DNA from: Onchocerca volvulus
Taxonomy: Eukaryota > Nematoda > Chromadorea > Rhabditida > Onchocercidae
Length of the DNA stretch: 64,000 bases
NCBI GenBank assembly: GCA_000499405.2
Contig: HG738136.1
Coordinates: forward strand, 1,590,646-1,654,645
Direction: 5' to 3'
Shown here: one piece after another, positions 13,016 to 26,235 of the stretch
Layout: every line of letters starts with the position of its first letter
Position numbering within the stretch: the stretch's first letter is position 1
Notes under the pieces: model-generated
Databases searched by the model: none
The model's input: only the letters and a program-made list of their open reading frames with translations
What the model was told of the DNA's origin: nothing
Translations under genes and position numbers: made by a program

Positions 13016-16005
13016 GAGCAAATCAATCAGTCATTTTCTTCCTTAGCAACCCTCCCGAACAAATGTGCAATTCAACAATATCAAGGCTACATTTTTCACA
13101 AGAAAAAAAAAAAAAAAAAAACATGATTTTTCTTTTTTTTTTTTTTATTTCTCAATAACACTTTCCCTCTGCTGTTTTCTTTTTCTCCTCCTCACATTCC
13201 AATTTCCAAGGATATATTTCAATCTGTTTTTTTCACCTTCTTTAATAAAGAATACTTATGTGAACAGCAAGAACAACAATAACAGCAGCATTAAACTGGA
13301 ATGTTCGATATGTGATTGCAACCTTAATATTTCATATAAAGTAATATTAACCTAATTAATTCATTTAACTCATTAACATTAATTCGTATTAACTTAATAT
13401 TAACTCAAAAAGCTCATGATACAGGCTATTCAATCAATTCTAATCTATCCATTGATTAAATTAGAGGTAGAAATGAAATGCGTGAATTTTGAAAATACCG
13501 ACATCTCAAATAATGCATCAAAAAAGTTAAAGCATTATTTCAGGAGTTCCAGTAAGTTTAAGTATCGTAATTTTAAAAAGTAAATAATAAAAACTGAAAC
13601 ACATAGAAAGTTCACAAATGTGTTAGTTATTTCATCGATATATCAACTGGATGGAGTCTAAATTATGTGCATTTATTGGAATCATATTTCAAGCTGGAAT
13701 CAATCAATCTGGACATCTATAAAAAGCTTCCTTGAAGACAATTCTAAAATAAATTATTCAGATGATTTTTAGAGCCTAAATATAGCCAGAAGGGCTTCTT
13801 CAAAGATAAATTAACAGACTATAAAAAAAGATAAGACGGCCTCTTTTTTTTCTTTTTTCCTTAGAAATAAGTGATCTCATATTATCTTTTCCATATTTTG
13901 CATTAACTATTTGATCATTACTCAAGATAATGCTTATCGCATTAACTCTAATTCTTTCGGACAATTTAAATTTACATCCATTTAGGAGTATATTTCCCGT
14001 ACGAAAAGCAACTGATAAATAGAATAATCCACATTTATACAATAGACATCGTCCAACTTATTCAGTTTGGAAGTTCTGCCTAAATTCAAAATTTAACGGA
14101 ATATTTAAAATCGTTCATCATATTCTTTTGTTATGTTTGTTGAAATTTCGTTCGGAAAGTATCGACCAAATAACATCATATCATAAATTCAAAATAAAAT
14201 ATATTAGATAATAGATTTTTAATTATTTAATCCTAAAATAAACGAAAATTTAATAAACCGCAGCTTTTATGCACTTTATTAAATTTGCACTTATTCTGAG
14301 CAAAATAAATAATTAAAGAATCCAAAAAAAAGAAGATTGAAGCAAATTAATCTAAAGTAAATTCAAGAAAGTGAAAAACTTGAAGCAGCTAGGGGGTGTA
14401 ACTTATGGTAATTAATTTCAGTAGCTGCTAATTCAAAACTTCTATTCTAAAGAAATATATCATTTAAAAGCAAAATTAAATTAAATGCTATATTCAATCT
14501 TATCAATAATGCAGCTGTAAAAAATGTACGGTCGTTTTAAATCATTAGAAAGACAACACTAATGCAATTACTTTTATCGATTCCAATCATCTCCCTCTTT
14601 TTTCCAGCTTCATTTTAAATTTCAAACCTATTGCTATCTGAAAAATGAAATTGCCTAATGAATTTTGCAAAAAAAATGTAGAAAAAACCAACATCTGTTG
14701 TCCAATTTCAAATTTTTGAATGAATTAGATAAAGATTTTAATTTTTATTTTGTACCATTTGTAAAAAGCTATAAAATGTTATGATCTCAACTAAGGTTTC
14801 TTGCTTTTATGCAAATAAGCATCTTCGAAATAATGTTTAATGTAACATTTTAAAAACTAATTGATTTATTCAATTGATAGCCTTTCTCATTTTGTGCTAT
14901 AATAATATCCACTATATATGTCAAATACAATGCTTGAAACAATTTCTGAGAAAATAAATTCAAATTCTGCGTTTTTTATTCTTAAGAAAGTTTAAATTTA
15001 AAAATCTTTTTGCGTTTTTTTTTTCTTTTTTTCCTTTTTTTCAAGATAGTAAATCGAAAAAACTTTTTAGATTTCTTATTCTCTTAGTTCTATGTTGTCA
15101 TTGAATAGCTGCTGTAAAAAAGAAAAAAAAGCCTGAATATCTACCCTCTGTGGAGTGATAAAGAACAGTACCTAAGTACGAATCGAAAAAAAAAAAAAAA
15201 AAAACTAAAAAAAAATTAAAATCGATACAGTCAAGAAACAGAATGGCCTTCCCTTTCTCCTATAAGCGCAAATATTTCTTCTCCACATATGTAATGGCGT
15301 CAATAGAACAACGCTTACTTTTTTTTTTTTTTCCACTTTTCTCCGTAAAAAAAGAAAAGAGAAAAATTAAAAGAAAAAAATACGTTTTTCCTAAACTTAA
15401 AAAAAAAATCATTTATACAACTAAAATGATTATAAAAAATAAGAAGAAAAGAACAAATAATCTGAATTACTGATTAGACATAACTTACGTATTCTATCTA
15501 TAACGTATTCTAACTTTGTTCAATAGCAACTATTTTACTGTATAATACGAGTAAAATTAAAATAAACTTTCTAAAAGCTACGAATAATCAAAATCACTGG
15601 TTAGAAATAACTTACATGTTTTACCTTTCCTCAGTTGCAACTACTTTGTTGAATAAAATTAAAATAAACTTTCTTGGTGTTCTTCCTTTGAAGTTAATAA
15701 AAGGTTTTTCTTCCTATTAATTTTTATTCGAATTCATATTAAAACGCTTAGAACAAACAGTATTAATTTGTAAAATGAAACATAGAATTTTTAAGCATAA
15801 ATGTAGTAATACTGAGGATTTCGCTGGCGATCTTTTTACAAACTACTTCAATCAAAATTTAATTCAGTTTTTTGTTTGATTTTTCTTGCACAAGACAAAG
15901 TGTAATTTTAAACATCCCTATCATTTATTTTAATACTATATTTGCATCCCTAAAACAAAATTTTAACTCATCCAAGTTCTAAATCTCATTCAACAAAAGA
16001 AATCT

Positions 16006-16157
16006 TCAAAAATTTTCCCGAATTTCAGGCGCATTCAACAACATATTTAAGATAGAATTTGCCCAAACATACAACATACATCCCATACAACCTGTAAAAA
16101 TTGCAGTCCTCGGTATAAGAACAGAATAGATTCTCGGCAATATCGACTTAAAAATAA
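16006..16157 (-). CDS. Unassigned hydrophobic reading frame, possible terminal exon or relic
   Basis: On the minus strand a TTTTTAAG acceptor-like site near 16158 precedes an open frame that reads LPRIYSVLIPRTAIFTGCMG and ends APEIRENF before TGA at 16006. Its base composition is less AT-biased than the flanks and the peptide looks like a membrane segment with a short polar end. I find no partner exon between it and the unrelated gene that ends at 16808, so it may be a relic of a gene or chance. No function can be given. Confidence 0.25.
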
Positions 16158-16807
16158 AAAAAAAAGTACAAGAAATCAAAATCTCAATTATCATCTTGTC
16201 GAAAAAAGATTAAATACTGACTGATAACAAATGCGATAGAACGCAATAAAAAACAAAAATTAAAAAAAATTTAACATTGATTGACGTAGAACTGTTTATT
16301 GGCAGAAAACAGGCAAAAAAAAAACAAAACAAATTAACAATAAACAAATGATGACATTGATCCCGATCAAAATATTTTAAAACTCATAAAAATAGAAAGT
16401 TACTGAAACAAAGGCATTAGTAATATTCATACAATAAGATATTTCGAGATGAAAAAAAAAATGTAATAAGATATTGGAATTTGAGTATTGATAAAGCAAG
16501 AATTATAAACATATCAACATATGGAAGTCAAAAAGCTACAAAAAAAAAATTAGAACAAAATTTACCGGCTATTCGTATATTTTTTCCCCTCCCTTTATAT
16601 TTATAAGTCCCTACGTAATGCATGAATATTAAATCATTTTCATGTCAGCATCAATATTTCACTGCTAATATATTCGTTTTTTTAAAGAAAAAAAATTATT
16701 CACAAAACTTTTTTACACAGGAAATAGAAGAAATGTCAATTTAAAAATCAATTCATCACTATCCATATCTCTTCATTAAAACATGCAAAAAAAAAGTAGA
16801 TTACAAG

Positions 16808-19800
16808 CTACAATGGGAAGAATGCATCATGTCGCATATTCTCCCGGAGATAAAGCTGCGTTTCATAAACATCGCCGTGTTTTGGTCCACGAACAAACTG
16901 AAAAATAAAATATTAAATTTGACCGAATATTAAATTAAATCAAAATCAGTTCATAATTTTATTTTCACGATTCTTGATTGAAAATTTTTTATTCCCACCA
17001 ATTCTCCTCTCTCTTCGATCGCAAAACTCGATGAATCATTGATGCATTAACAATTTCAAGCTATTATAGAATAACTCAGGTACCAGTCCGGTAAAGAATA
17101 CATGATTCGAGTCATTGACAACTGAACCAATGAATGGAAGGAATGAATAGTGAAAATACAATCTTTCTCGTGATCATAATGAACAGAGCTTTACATTAGC
17201 TTTTTTAAATCATGAGAGAGTCATTTTACAATCGATATTTCTGAGGATCTTTGTCAGTGAGAAATCAAAAATTTCTTAAAACAAGCTTATTTGTGGATAT
17301 GAAACATGAGAACTTTGTGAAGCTTTAAAGAATATAAATACCGAAATCTTTCAATGAATGACTCTCATCATCAGAACTACTGCACAAAAGATCAGGCGAT
17401 GGTACCACTCTGTAAAATTAATAAAGCTTAACAACTAATTTTGAACAATGATGAAAAATATTAAAGAATAAACATGTTTGGAAATGAATAGCAATGAAAT
17501 GATAATCTGATATAAAAACATGTAAGCTACTCAAGTCAAAAGCAAGAATACATTAATTTTACATTAATTTTCAGGATAGAAAATAAATTAAATTCAAGAA
17601 AGAAAAGTCGCAAAAATTACAGTAATCAAGATGACATACAGTGCAGTTGGAAACTAACATTCCTGAGTGTCTTTGTTGTTCGACAAGCTCAAAAGTTTTG
17701 AAAACGTTTTCTACTGGATGTATTATCTTTTCTTCATTTTTTGATAGAAAGCTTTCTGAAATAAATCTGCAAAAATATCAACAGAAATGAGAAATGATCT
17801 TTAAAATTATTTTAAGCATTCAAATGAACAATGGCGCCAGAAAAACCGGTTTTAAACTAAGTTCAGAAATCAAATGAAGAATCCTTTATCTATGACTACT
17901 TTTTTCTTCTCGCGATGCTCAAAATTTAGACACATTTAAAAACTGGAATTATTTTTATGTAATCAGACAAATATAAAAAGTAAAGTTATAAAAAAATGGT
18001 TTTCTTATAATTTTTTCAAGAAGGATTTTTTTGTAATCCTTTCATATGCTGAATTAATGTATTTTAATAAAGGTTGCTTGAACTTAAAATATTTTTGAGG
18101 GGACAAAGATGCGGCGCGAAACTATTAAAACAATATACTGCTGGGAATGTACATTATGCGAATTTTCACAATATTCGTCCTTTTTTAGCAATTAGTTTAT
18201 TATCCACAGCTGAAGAAACAACAAAAAGCAATAATTTACACTGTTTCATTCAAAAGCCGCAAAAATTAAAAGTGCCTTTAACACTTTTGAAAAGCAAAAA
18301 TTTGTCATATCATTTCCTATTGAGCATCTCTAAAGGAATATGATATTGATTTTGCTTGAATGATAAGATTAGATTAGAATTTTTACTTCCATAACTCTAA
18401 CTTCGTTCATTTTCAGACATTCTTAATCAAAAAATCAGAGATATTTACTTCCACCGCATAATATTTTTGCTCTTTCCTGACACTGTTCAAAATGTTGAGA
18501 AACAAAGGAGGATCGATGTAGCTCGGAATCATCACATTGCTTTTTGAAAATTTCTATCCTAATTATTCTAGAAAAAAATATCGACAAAAAACTGAATAAA
18601 CTTTAGAATTCGTAAATTATAAATATAGATATAGGCATGAACGGGAACTCAACCACCTTTTTTATTTGCAAAATAATGACATTTTCTAAATGTTTGTTGA
18701 TTTCATCTCATTTATTGTTCGAATTTAAATTCGCTTTATTCATTTCTTCCATGATAGTTCTCTCATGCAGTACTTTGCTTGCTACCATAAGCACAAGAAA
18801 AAAAAAAAAAAAACTACCCGAAAACATTAGAAATATGCAGCACAACTAATAAAAATATGAAATGAATTGGTTTATTTCAATCTACATCATTCTTCATAGA
18901 TGATGTCGACATCATAGCTAATTTTGGAATTCTGACCTATTCTATTTTAGTAAGAGAAGCAATACTTGCCTCAGGTTCTGCAACAGGAGACAATGCAGCA
19001 TAATTTAGAGTATGTGCAGAAACAGTAGAGCTGTAATAATTAGTGAAATTAAGCTTCAACTAATTAAAGCAAAAATTTAGAGGACTTAAAAAGCAAAATT
19101 GCTTATTTACATCAAATTATTTGTCGCCAATTTCAAAAGCGTAAAAAAATTTCAAATTTCCAGATTTCAAATTTCACTGATAAACAGTGCCTTCTTCACA
19201 AGCAATGTACAATTATTAAAATTGATATCTGATTTAAGAACTTAAATTTATAAATATATCCAGACATTTTTTCTCTAATTATTTAAGACTAATCTTGCAG
19301 ACGACTCAGTAAAATGCCAACAATCACAATATCTCGTCTAATTCACTCATAAATTAAGTCACCAATAATTGTTCACTTTACTTATGTAAACTAGTGCAAA
19401 TTTTTGGAAAATAAAACTAATTTTATTTTCAAAATCTCAACCTAACCTGATGTTGCCATATTTAAATTGATTATGAAATTATATTCCTTCTTCGTCTGAA
19501 ATCCATAGCAGCTAAAATAACAATCCATATCACGTTTGTTCATTAAGATACATTTCGCCTATTTCTGTGCAGTACCCCCAAGTAAAATTATATATAATCA
19601 TATCATTTCAATTTCTCTATGCTCAAGTTCAAAGAGTTCAAAGAAAGTTCAAGTTCAAAGATATCAATTGAAATAACCAGAGAAATGAAGAAATCTATTC
19701 TTATAAGACTTGTCTTTTGCACTACCTAAATCGGAGCATAATTAAATATCAATTCCGGAAAGAAGCTAACAAAACATTCATAACTGGCTAGTAATTGAAG

Positions 19801-22547
19801 AGAACGTTCTGATGAAGTCAGTCATTTAGAATTCATAATATATAACCGTGGTAGAAGTATAACATACTGAAGCATGGTTATATCTATGAAAATTTCTGCG
19901 TAAAATCACTGGAGGTTCAAAAGACAGAAAACTCACTTTTACTCGAAGTTATAAAAGTATTCGGAGAATCGCATATGGAGTTTTTATCACTATTGCGATT
20001 CCTGTAATATCGATCTTCATTTATCAAGACATTACTTTACATCCTATTTGTTTAACGAATAAAAAAGTGTTCCAATTTGCTTTGCTTAAGTAATTAGAAT
20101 GGATGATATTGAATTATTTCACTACGGTTTTCGTAATTGAACATTTAAAACTTTTATTAAAATATTTTAAAAGACACGAGATAGCAGGAAAAAAAAACTG
20201 ATTTCGAATTTAGGAAATTATAAATATCCTAACTTACCGACTAAAACTGTCAAAACTATCAATATCCGATGCTAATAAAACGGAACATTTTCTCTGAATG
20301 AAAGCAGTGCCGCCCTAAAATGCAACACAGTCAATGTAAATCAATGTACTGGTACAAAAACTCTTTTGCTGATTCCCCCTATTATTAAATTTATCGTTAA
20401 GTCTAACAAATAAAAAACCGAGATTTCCAGTTTTTCATTTATCAAAAATACTTGATTTTATTCAAATGGTGAGAAATTTAAAATTTTTAGAAAAGTGGAA
20501 GGAAATCCAAAATTTTGAAGCGCGATAACCGTACTCCCATTAAAAAGTATGTTAAATATGTTAAAATATACCTTTGGTTGTTGTTGAAAATTTTGGTAAC
20601 TAGTCGATATAGGTACTGATATAATTGGATTTTTAAAGGCATGCTGAAGGAGTTTTGATATTTCCTGTAGTACTGGCTCATTCGATGGAATTTGCGGTAA
20701 ATTTTCAACTAAATGAAAATGATTCTTGCTATTAATAAATTTATTTATATTCGCATAATGAGTATTACAACTGCAGTTATTAATAATGGAAATGCAGAAA
20801 ACAGAAATCATAATATTCTAAGAAGAGAAAATATTAAGAAATAACTTAAACGGTTTCAAAGAATTCTAAAATCACGCTAAAAAGATCATATTTTAATGGA
20901 AAAGAATCACAGAAGCTACTATAATAAATTTTTTCTGGAACACTATTTAAATATTTAATTTTTGTAGTATAATTAACTTTAAACCATAGAGTCCTTATTA
21001 ATTCTAAATATATTTTTTTATTTCGAAACTGATTTACCTCCTTGTAGTTTCTTTCTTTTCAAACCCAACCACCTCTTTACTAAATTATCTAGTTTCAAAC
21101 ATTCCCTGTTAAATAATTTAGGCATTACTGCGTGCATAAATGAAGCTTCCCGATATTGGAAAGGGATATAAAAGCATACAACAATCAAATGCTATATCTT
21201 CTATCAATAATTAACTATTAATAGTTAATAGCTTTGGTCATTGGAAAATGGTTTTCATTACTTGCAAATATAGTGTTATTACTCAGATAATTCAAAATTA
21301 CTTTAAATAAATATTAAAACTCATTTTACGATACTTCGATCATCTTATCATCAAATGAATTCGGGGGTAATTCCACTAGTGACTGTTCTACTTTAGTGAA
21401 TTCTAAAAACGATGCTTCTGAATTTATCATCAAAAAATAAAAAAAACCAAATGAAATCAAATAATTATTAACAATAAAATTTGTCAATCATATTTCATTC
21501 CCGTAACGAATTTAGTGAATAGAAAATAATTAACTTTTGGATTTGTTGGAAAATCATTGGACAGTTATCAAAAATCAAGCTTTTCATATTTCTGAGAAAG
21601 CCTAAGGAACTCTGACAATTGATATACAGAATTTATCAACTGATGATGTACAGAATTAGTAAACACATTAAGAATTTCACTTGATGATAAATTGATTAAT
21701 TTGACCAGTAAAGTGTAAGATGACTTAATTTAAAGGATTAGAATACCTTTGATTGCATCAATTGCTCCTTGCAACAATAATCGGAACTTATGATATCGTG
21801 CTTCCAATACATTTCGAGACTGCATCTCCTCTATACATTCATCCGATAACTATACGTCAACTTTTTGACTTGAATCGCAATCTCCTAATTTAAATGATTA
21901 ATAGATTTGTTAAAATATGGAATTTACGAACCCATCGCGTAAGACATCTGAAATCAAAAAAAAAAAAAATATATATATAGCAATATAGCAATTCAAAAGC
22001 AATTTTTTTTCCTTACTTCCGCATCAATAACATTTTTCATCAGAAAATTAAGCTCAAAGTCTTATAGTACAGTTCATTTCCGAAACCATTTCACGCCAAA
22101 GATTCTGAATTCCCTTCTGTTTATTGCCCATTACTGACAAATGTATAAAAGATATATTGAGGATTGCACTTTTCACGTTTTCAATCAACTAAACGTAACA
22201 CTTCACATTTTACATCATATAACTCGCATTTAGAATCAAATGATCAAATCCACCTGAAAAAATCACTGCTTAAAATGTATTTATATATTACTGTATTTAT
22301 ATCTTACTGTATTTATATATTACTGAAAAATACTCAACTATTTATGTTCAAGATTCGCATTGTTAACAATTACAAGTGACATCTGGAAAACACATAACCT
22401 GAAATAACCGGACAAACAAATCCATTTTTCCGTATCCAGAAGAAAATTTCGCAATTATTGCATATCAAATTAGACAAAGGGCCGTCAAACATCAATATGA
22501 ACCGTATAAAAAATTGTTGCTGCAAGCAAGAGGAATATTAGTGACAT
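16808..22547 (-). CDS. Unrecognised protein, 12 exons, possible N-terminal membrane anchor
   Basis: I do not recognise this family. Exons, in transcript order: 22547-22491 (uncertain), 22104-22071, 21947-21928, 21849-21747, 20708-20572, 20314-20238, 19030-18966, 18553-18449 (weak GATAG acceptor), 17755-17659, 17409-17342, 17121-17084, 16897-16808. All joins keep phase, giving about 296 residues. The proposed first exon starts MSLIFLLLAATIFYT, a hydrophobic anchor or signal; its donor could be at 22502 or 22490, both in phase. Then comes a helical stretch (REMVSEMNYVLRDG, RYHKFRLLLQGAIDAI), a Ser-rich region (LLASDIDSFDSFS), a charged part with KKQCDDSELHRSSFVSQHFE, an acidic patch SSSDDESHS, and a conserved-looking end: HVFFTGLFVRGPKHGDVYET, then DAFFPL and stop. 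No enzyme motif is visible. A cytoplasmic protein held by an N-terminal anchor is my guess. Internal exons are well supported; the first exon is not. Confidence 0.6.
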
Positions 22548-24900
22548 CGGAGTCGATTGTTTTCGTCTCTTGGATAAATTGATTTGGGATTGTTAATTAT
22601 ATTATCGGGTAATGGCTGTGTGATGTGGAGGAAGTTATTTAAGGCTCATTTAATTTGGGAAATTAAGTATTTAAATTCGAATGAATTTTTGGAGAAGTTT
22701 TTAGGATTAATTTTAGAGGATTTTTTAGAAATATGTCGATAATTTAATTTATTAAAAGTCAATTTAAATCTCATTTTTTAAATCAGTTCTTTTCAAATGT
22801 AATTATCATAGAAATTCTATATATATTTATATACTGATGTCAGTGAATTATTGAATTATTCGAAAAGTTGATATTATTATATTCTTTCCTCAACTTATTA
22901 AATATATAATTATTATCGCTTAGTTTATATTATCGGAAAGGTATTTTGTGGAAGAGACGACTCCTGTTTGAAGAAGGAATTTATTAATAGCCGGAATAGT
23001 TACGAACAAATAATTATCCAAGAATATCCAAATAAATTTATCACTGGATATTCTTTCCCTTTTCTCTCGTAAAGAGAGTACTGCTCTTTGATTGTCGATT
23101 ATTATGTCGATTTGAGTCAAATTGTCGCTGTCATCTTTGTGGAAAATTCCAAATTTGAAGTCTTGTCGGAAACGTTGCAGAAAACTATGGGTAGAAAATC
23201 CTTTTAGAAAACTGTTGTAGAAACTCTTTCTGCTCCAAAATACAATTCTTTTAAATCCTTCTGAACTCTTGCTCTTCTCCTTATCTTCAACGTGTCACTA
23301 TTAATCACATCTTTCGGATTTTTCCGACATATATTAATATTAGAATACCACTATCGTTCCTAGTCCATCATTTCTAATCATCCTGTTGGAAGACTACATT
23401 ACATCTCATTAAATCCACACTTAGGCTGAAAAAGGTTAAGATTGCTAATTGATAAGAGATATTCTCAGCTTATTAATTTTCTGGCGTCAGTATTTTCCAT
23501 AGAGAAATTCAACTCAATCCGATCCATATAGTTAGCGATATATATATATAAAATTTTTGAATGATTCAGATTGGAGGTGCTTTTGTCTTAGGATGTTTGA
23601 ACTTGTGTATGTACATTTCTGTGTGATAGAAGTGAACGATTCTTAATAAGGAAGGCGCAAAACTTATGAAGATATCTAGAAATTTTGACCCAAAACATTT
23701 TATCATCATCGGTTATTTATTTGCTCATTTTTTAGTCTAAAAACCTAATAGTTCGGATTTTCCGATTTTCAGCAATTCCCATTCTTTTCAAGTTATGTTG
23801 AATAAAAGTATAAAATGAATAAATTAATAAAGTGTTAATTGCATGCAACTTTAATCAAAATAGCTCATGAGATTTTTGAACATTACACTATTTGCGAGGT
23901 AGCAAGTACATGTTCATAGCTGATGCGAGACGAAACTGAGGTAATCAAATTCAGGCTAAATAATCTTAACCTTTGTTTGCACTTCCCTATTTATCGTTTC
24001 AGTCTTATTTTGATCACTTCCGTTTCAATTTTCTTTCATTTTTCAATGTTGGCTAGAGACTGAATACTGAGCTTCTGTTCGAGTAATGTCTTAAGTCTTT
24101 TAGTCCTGAGTTTTCTTACTCTTTCTTCCTCTTTTCAGCATTATATCTGGTGAAAGTACAAACTGCTGCATGCCTGATAAATGGGATTCAACATTCGATC
24201 TAGAAGATTGTAGATTTGATTAATAACAAGGACTTTCTTTTTTTTTTCTTTGTTTTGTGAAGTTGTGACTTTCGAAAGCTGAGCCATCATCTTAGTCTCT
24301 GTAGTAATATTAACAGGAAGAAGACTGAGAGGCATGAAAATTGAATTCCTTTTCAGAGTGATATTGATTTCCCTTTTCCATGATTTCCTTTATGTTTATT
24401 ATTCATGTGCTGGCAGTCTCGATTTCTAATATAATAGTTATTCCATATTTGGATTTCATAATTATATGACATATAATTTATGGTATCGGAATGATTTTCT
24501 TGCTTCGACATAATTGTTAAAATGTGAGATTGCTTCAAGTTTCTTATAAGTCACACGTATCGCAAAACTTTATAGTCATGTGAAGAATGATGTTGAAACC
24601 CGGTCTTGGAAAAAGATGAAAAGATCATGGATGTACCTTTGTTACTCTCATTTCATTCTTCGGGATTATTTAGAACTTTCTTTATGATTAATTTTATGAC
24701 ACCCAATGGTCTTATTTGTTGACAGTGCTGGAGCTGATATTGACTACTTACTGTGAAATATTGTTTCATATTACTATTCTTGAAGCATGACTTTTTTTTG
24801 AAAAAATATATGAAAAATTTTTGATTTGTCCTTCCATTTGTTCTTTTTTGAAGATGGTATATATTATCTTATCGATAAAATATTAAAAATATTGGGGGTT
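22548..24900. other. Intergenic region between the unrecognised minus-strand gene and ENSA
   Basis: No exon recognised. It contains a short partial copy of the dispersed repeat family (about 23165-23340) and otherwise AT-rich unique DNA. The plus strand across 22390-22580 is also open for about 60 codons opposite the proposed first exon of the minus-strand gene, so strand assignment there is not certain. Confidence 0.5.
23165..23340 (+). repeat. Dispersed repeat family, partial copy
   Basis: It shares the TTCTGCTCCA...TTTTAAATCCTTCTGA...CTCTTCTCC block with 34750-34790 and 41265-41315, and the TTTCGGATTTTTCCGA block with about 41583-41600. The GGCGGTAAA tandem part is missing. Confidence 0.6.
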
Positions 24901-24907
24901 ATTTCAG
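24901..24907 (+). promoter_or_regulatory. Likely SL1 trans-splice acceptor of ENSA
   Basis: ATTTCAG lies 30 bases upstream of the ENSA start codon, with a T-rich tract before it and no upstream donor in between. This is the usual position for spliced-leader addition in nematodes; the use of SL1 is inference. Confidence 0.5.
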
Positions 24908-24937
24908 AAAAATTTTTTCAAAAATTGCTAAAGAGCA

Positions 24938-26235
24938 ATGCTTGGTGATATTCAGAATTTGAAGAAAATGAAAAAGATGGCTAGCGAAGAGCTCACTTTC
25001 GAAAAGGAGCAAGAGCATCTTTTGATGAGTAAACTAGCGTCAAATGGCAGATTACCAGTGAAACCACAGAGTGCTTTTCTACAGAAGAAATTACAACAGC
25101 AAAGAGTATGTTTCATTTTAAAATCCTATGGTTTTCACTAGAAAAGACAAAAAATTGATGTTTTTTAGAATCCCTAGAATGTATCAATATTATTTCTGAT
25201 TTCACTCACCCTGTTTTTGATATGAGTAAATTCAGAAGGAGAAAAATTGATATTGTTAGAGTGTTAAAATTACCAAATATTTTTCACTATTGAAATATGT
25301 ATGGCTTAGAATCAGTCCACAAAATAGCTTGTCTTAGTTGAAGAGGATATGTTTTATGCTTTCATAGCACTTTAAGATTATTTATTGTTTTTTTCTTATC
25401 GAATTTGATGCGTTGCTTACAGAAATTTTTTGATTCTGGTGATTACGCAATGAATAAACAGAAGATGAATAATCCATCAGCGAACTTGCCTACCGTCAAC
25501 TTACACAACATTGCGCATAGATCAGCTTCAGCTTCTTCAGCTCAGCGGGTATTTTTTTGCAAAAATTTGCCCGAAGACTTTGAAATAGATCTGTCGATTT
25601 TGAAGTTCTACATTTTTAGATGTAACTGGGTTTGCTAAGTAATTGGTTTTCTTCATGGATAAGAAGAAACTTTCATGCTCGCCCAACTTAGACATAGCAT
25701 AATTAATTTGATGTATATTGCAAATGTAAGAATTTTTTCAAATTATCAATGAGAAGAATTGATTATTTGCAAAAAGTAGTGAACACTGTATATGTTACCA
25801 GGAAGTTGTATTCAGAATCATCTTCGTTGAGTCTTTTAAGTGCATATTAGATTGATGTTTATACTTTAACAGGTAATGTTACGTGTTAAAATGGGAGTAT
25901 TGTTAATCTGATATGAATGTAGGAAAGAAGTTCTAGTGTCCATCTTTTCCCGGTATTGTTTTCGCACCTCTCGAATTTCATATTGTTTTATTTAAATTAA
26001 CTCTTAAGTCTTGCAATTCTTTTTATTATTTCTTGTTTGTATGTTTCAGGAAGAAATGGATGTACCGCTTAATATTGATGTTTCACCGATAATGAGGGAT
26101 GAATCATTGCTAATTCCACGTCCAGACACGGTACCACAACGTAAATCGTCGATCCTTTACCCATCTGTACATGATAAATTAAGTCCCCAGCCATATATTC
26201 ATCACTCATCGCATGATAGCGACTCTCTCCCATAA
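24938..26235 (+). CDS. ENSA: Endosulfine / ARPP-19 family inhibitor of PP2A-B55, 3 exons
   Basis: Exons 24938-25105, 25423-25548 and 26050-26235 join in phase 0 with GT-AG introns and give 159 residues (human ENSA 121, ARPP-19 112). The family core is split by intron 1: RLPVKPQSAFLQKKLQQQR, then KFFDSGDYAMNKQKM. FDSGDY (residues 59-64) is the invariant motif whose serine (here S61) is phosphorylated by Greatwall kinase, turning the protein into a tight inhibitor of PP2A-B55 so that mitotic phosphorylations persist. Near the C-terminus VPQRKSSIL (S131/S132) matches the conserved PKA site of vertebrate ENSA/ARPP-19. The N-terminal about 30 residues and a Ser/Ala-rich insert after the core are longer than in vertebrates. 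The start is the first in-frame ATG after a probable trans-splice acceptor. The gene stands alone; the next recognised gene, MED15, is convergent. Confidence 0.93.

Larger units (their letters stand above)
11170..16807. other. Intergenic region with a tandem duplication and one unexplained reading frame
   Basis: About 5.6 kb of AT-rich DNA. It contains a diverged duplication (12163-12830), a trinucleotide ACT/GAT-rich patch near 12945-13015, homopolymer tracts near 13100-13150 and 15190-15345, and a minus-strand reading frame at 16006-16157 described separately. I see no other exon. Confidence 0.5.

Noticed and set aside
19447..19502. Minus-strand exon-like segment TKKEYNFIINLNMATS with a TTTCAG acceptor and GTTAGG donor
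   Set aside because: It enters in phase 0 and leaves in phase 1, which does not fit the phase-2 join between the flanking exons of the 16.8-22.5 kb gene.
21997..22071. Alternative start (MKNVIDAE with a perfect GTAAGG donor) for the 16.8-22.5 kb gene
   Set aside because: It needs a poor acceptor in the next exon; the chosen path through NLWREMVSEMN keeps phase with better sites. It remains possible as an alternative first exon.
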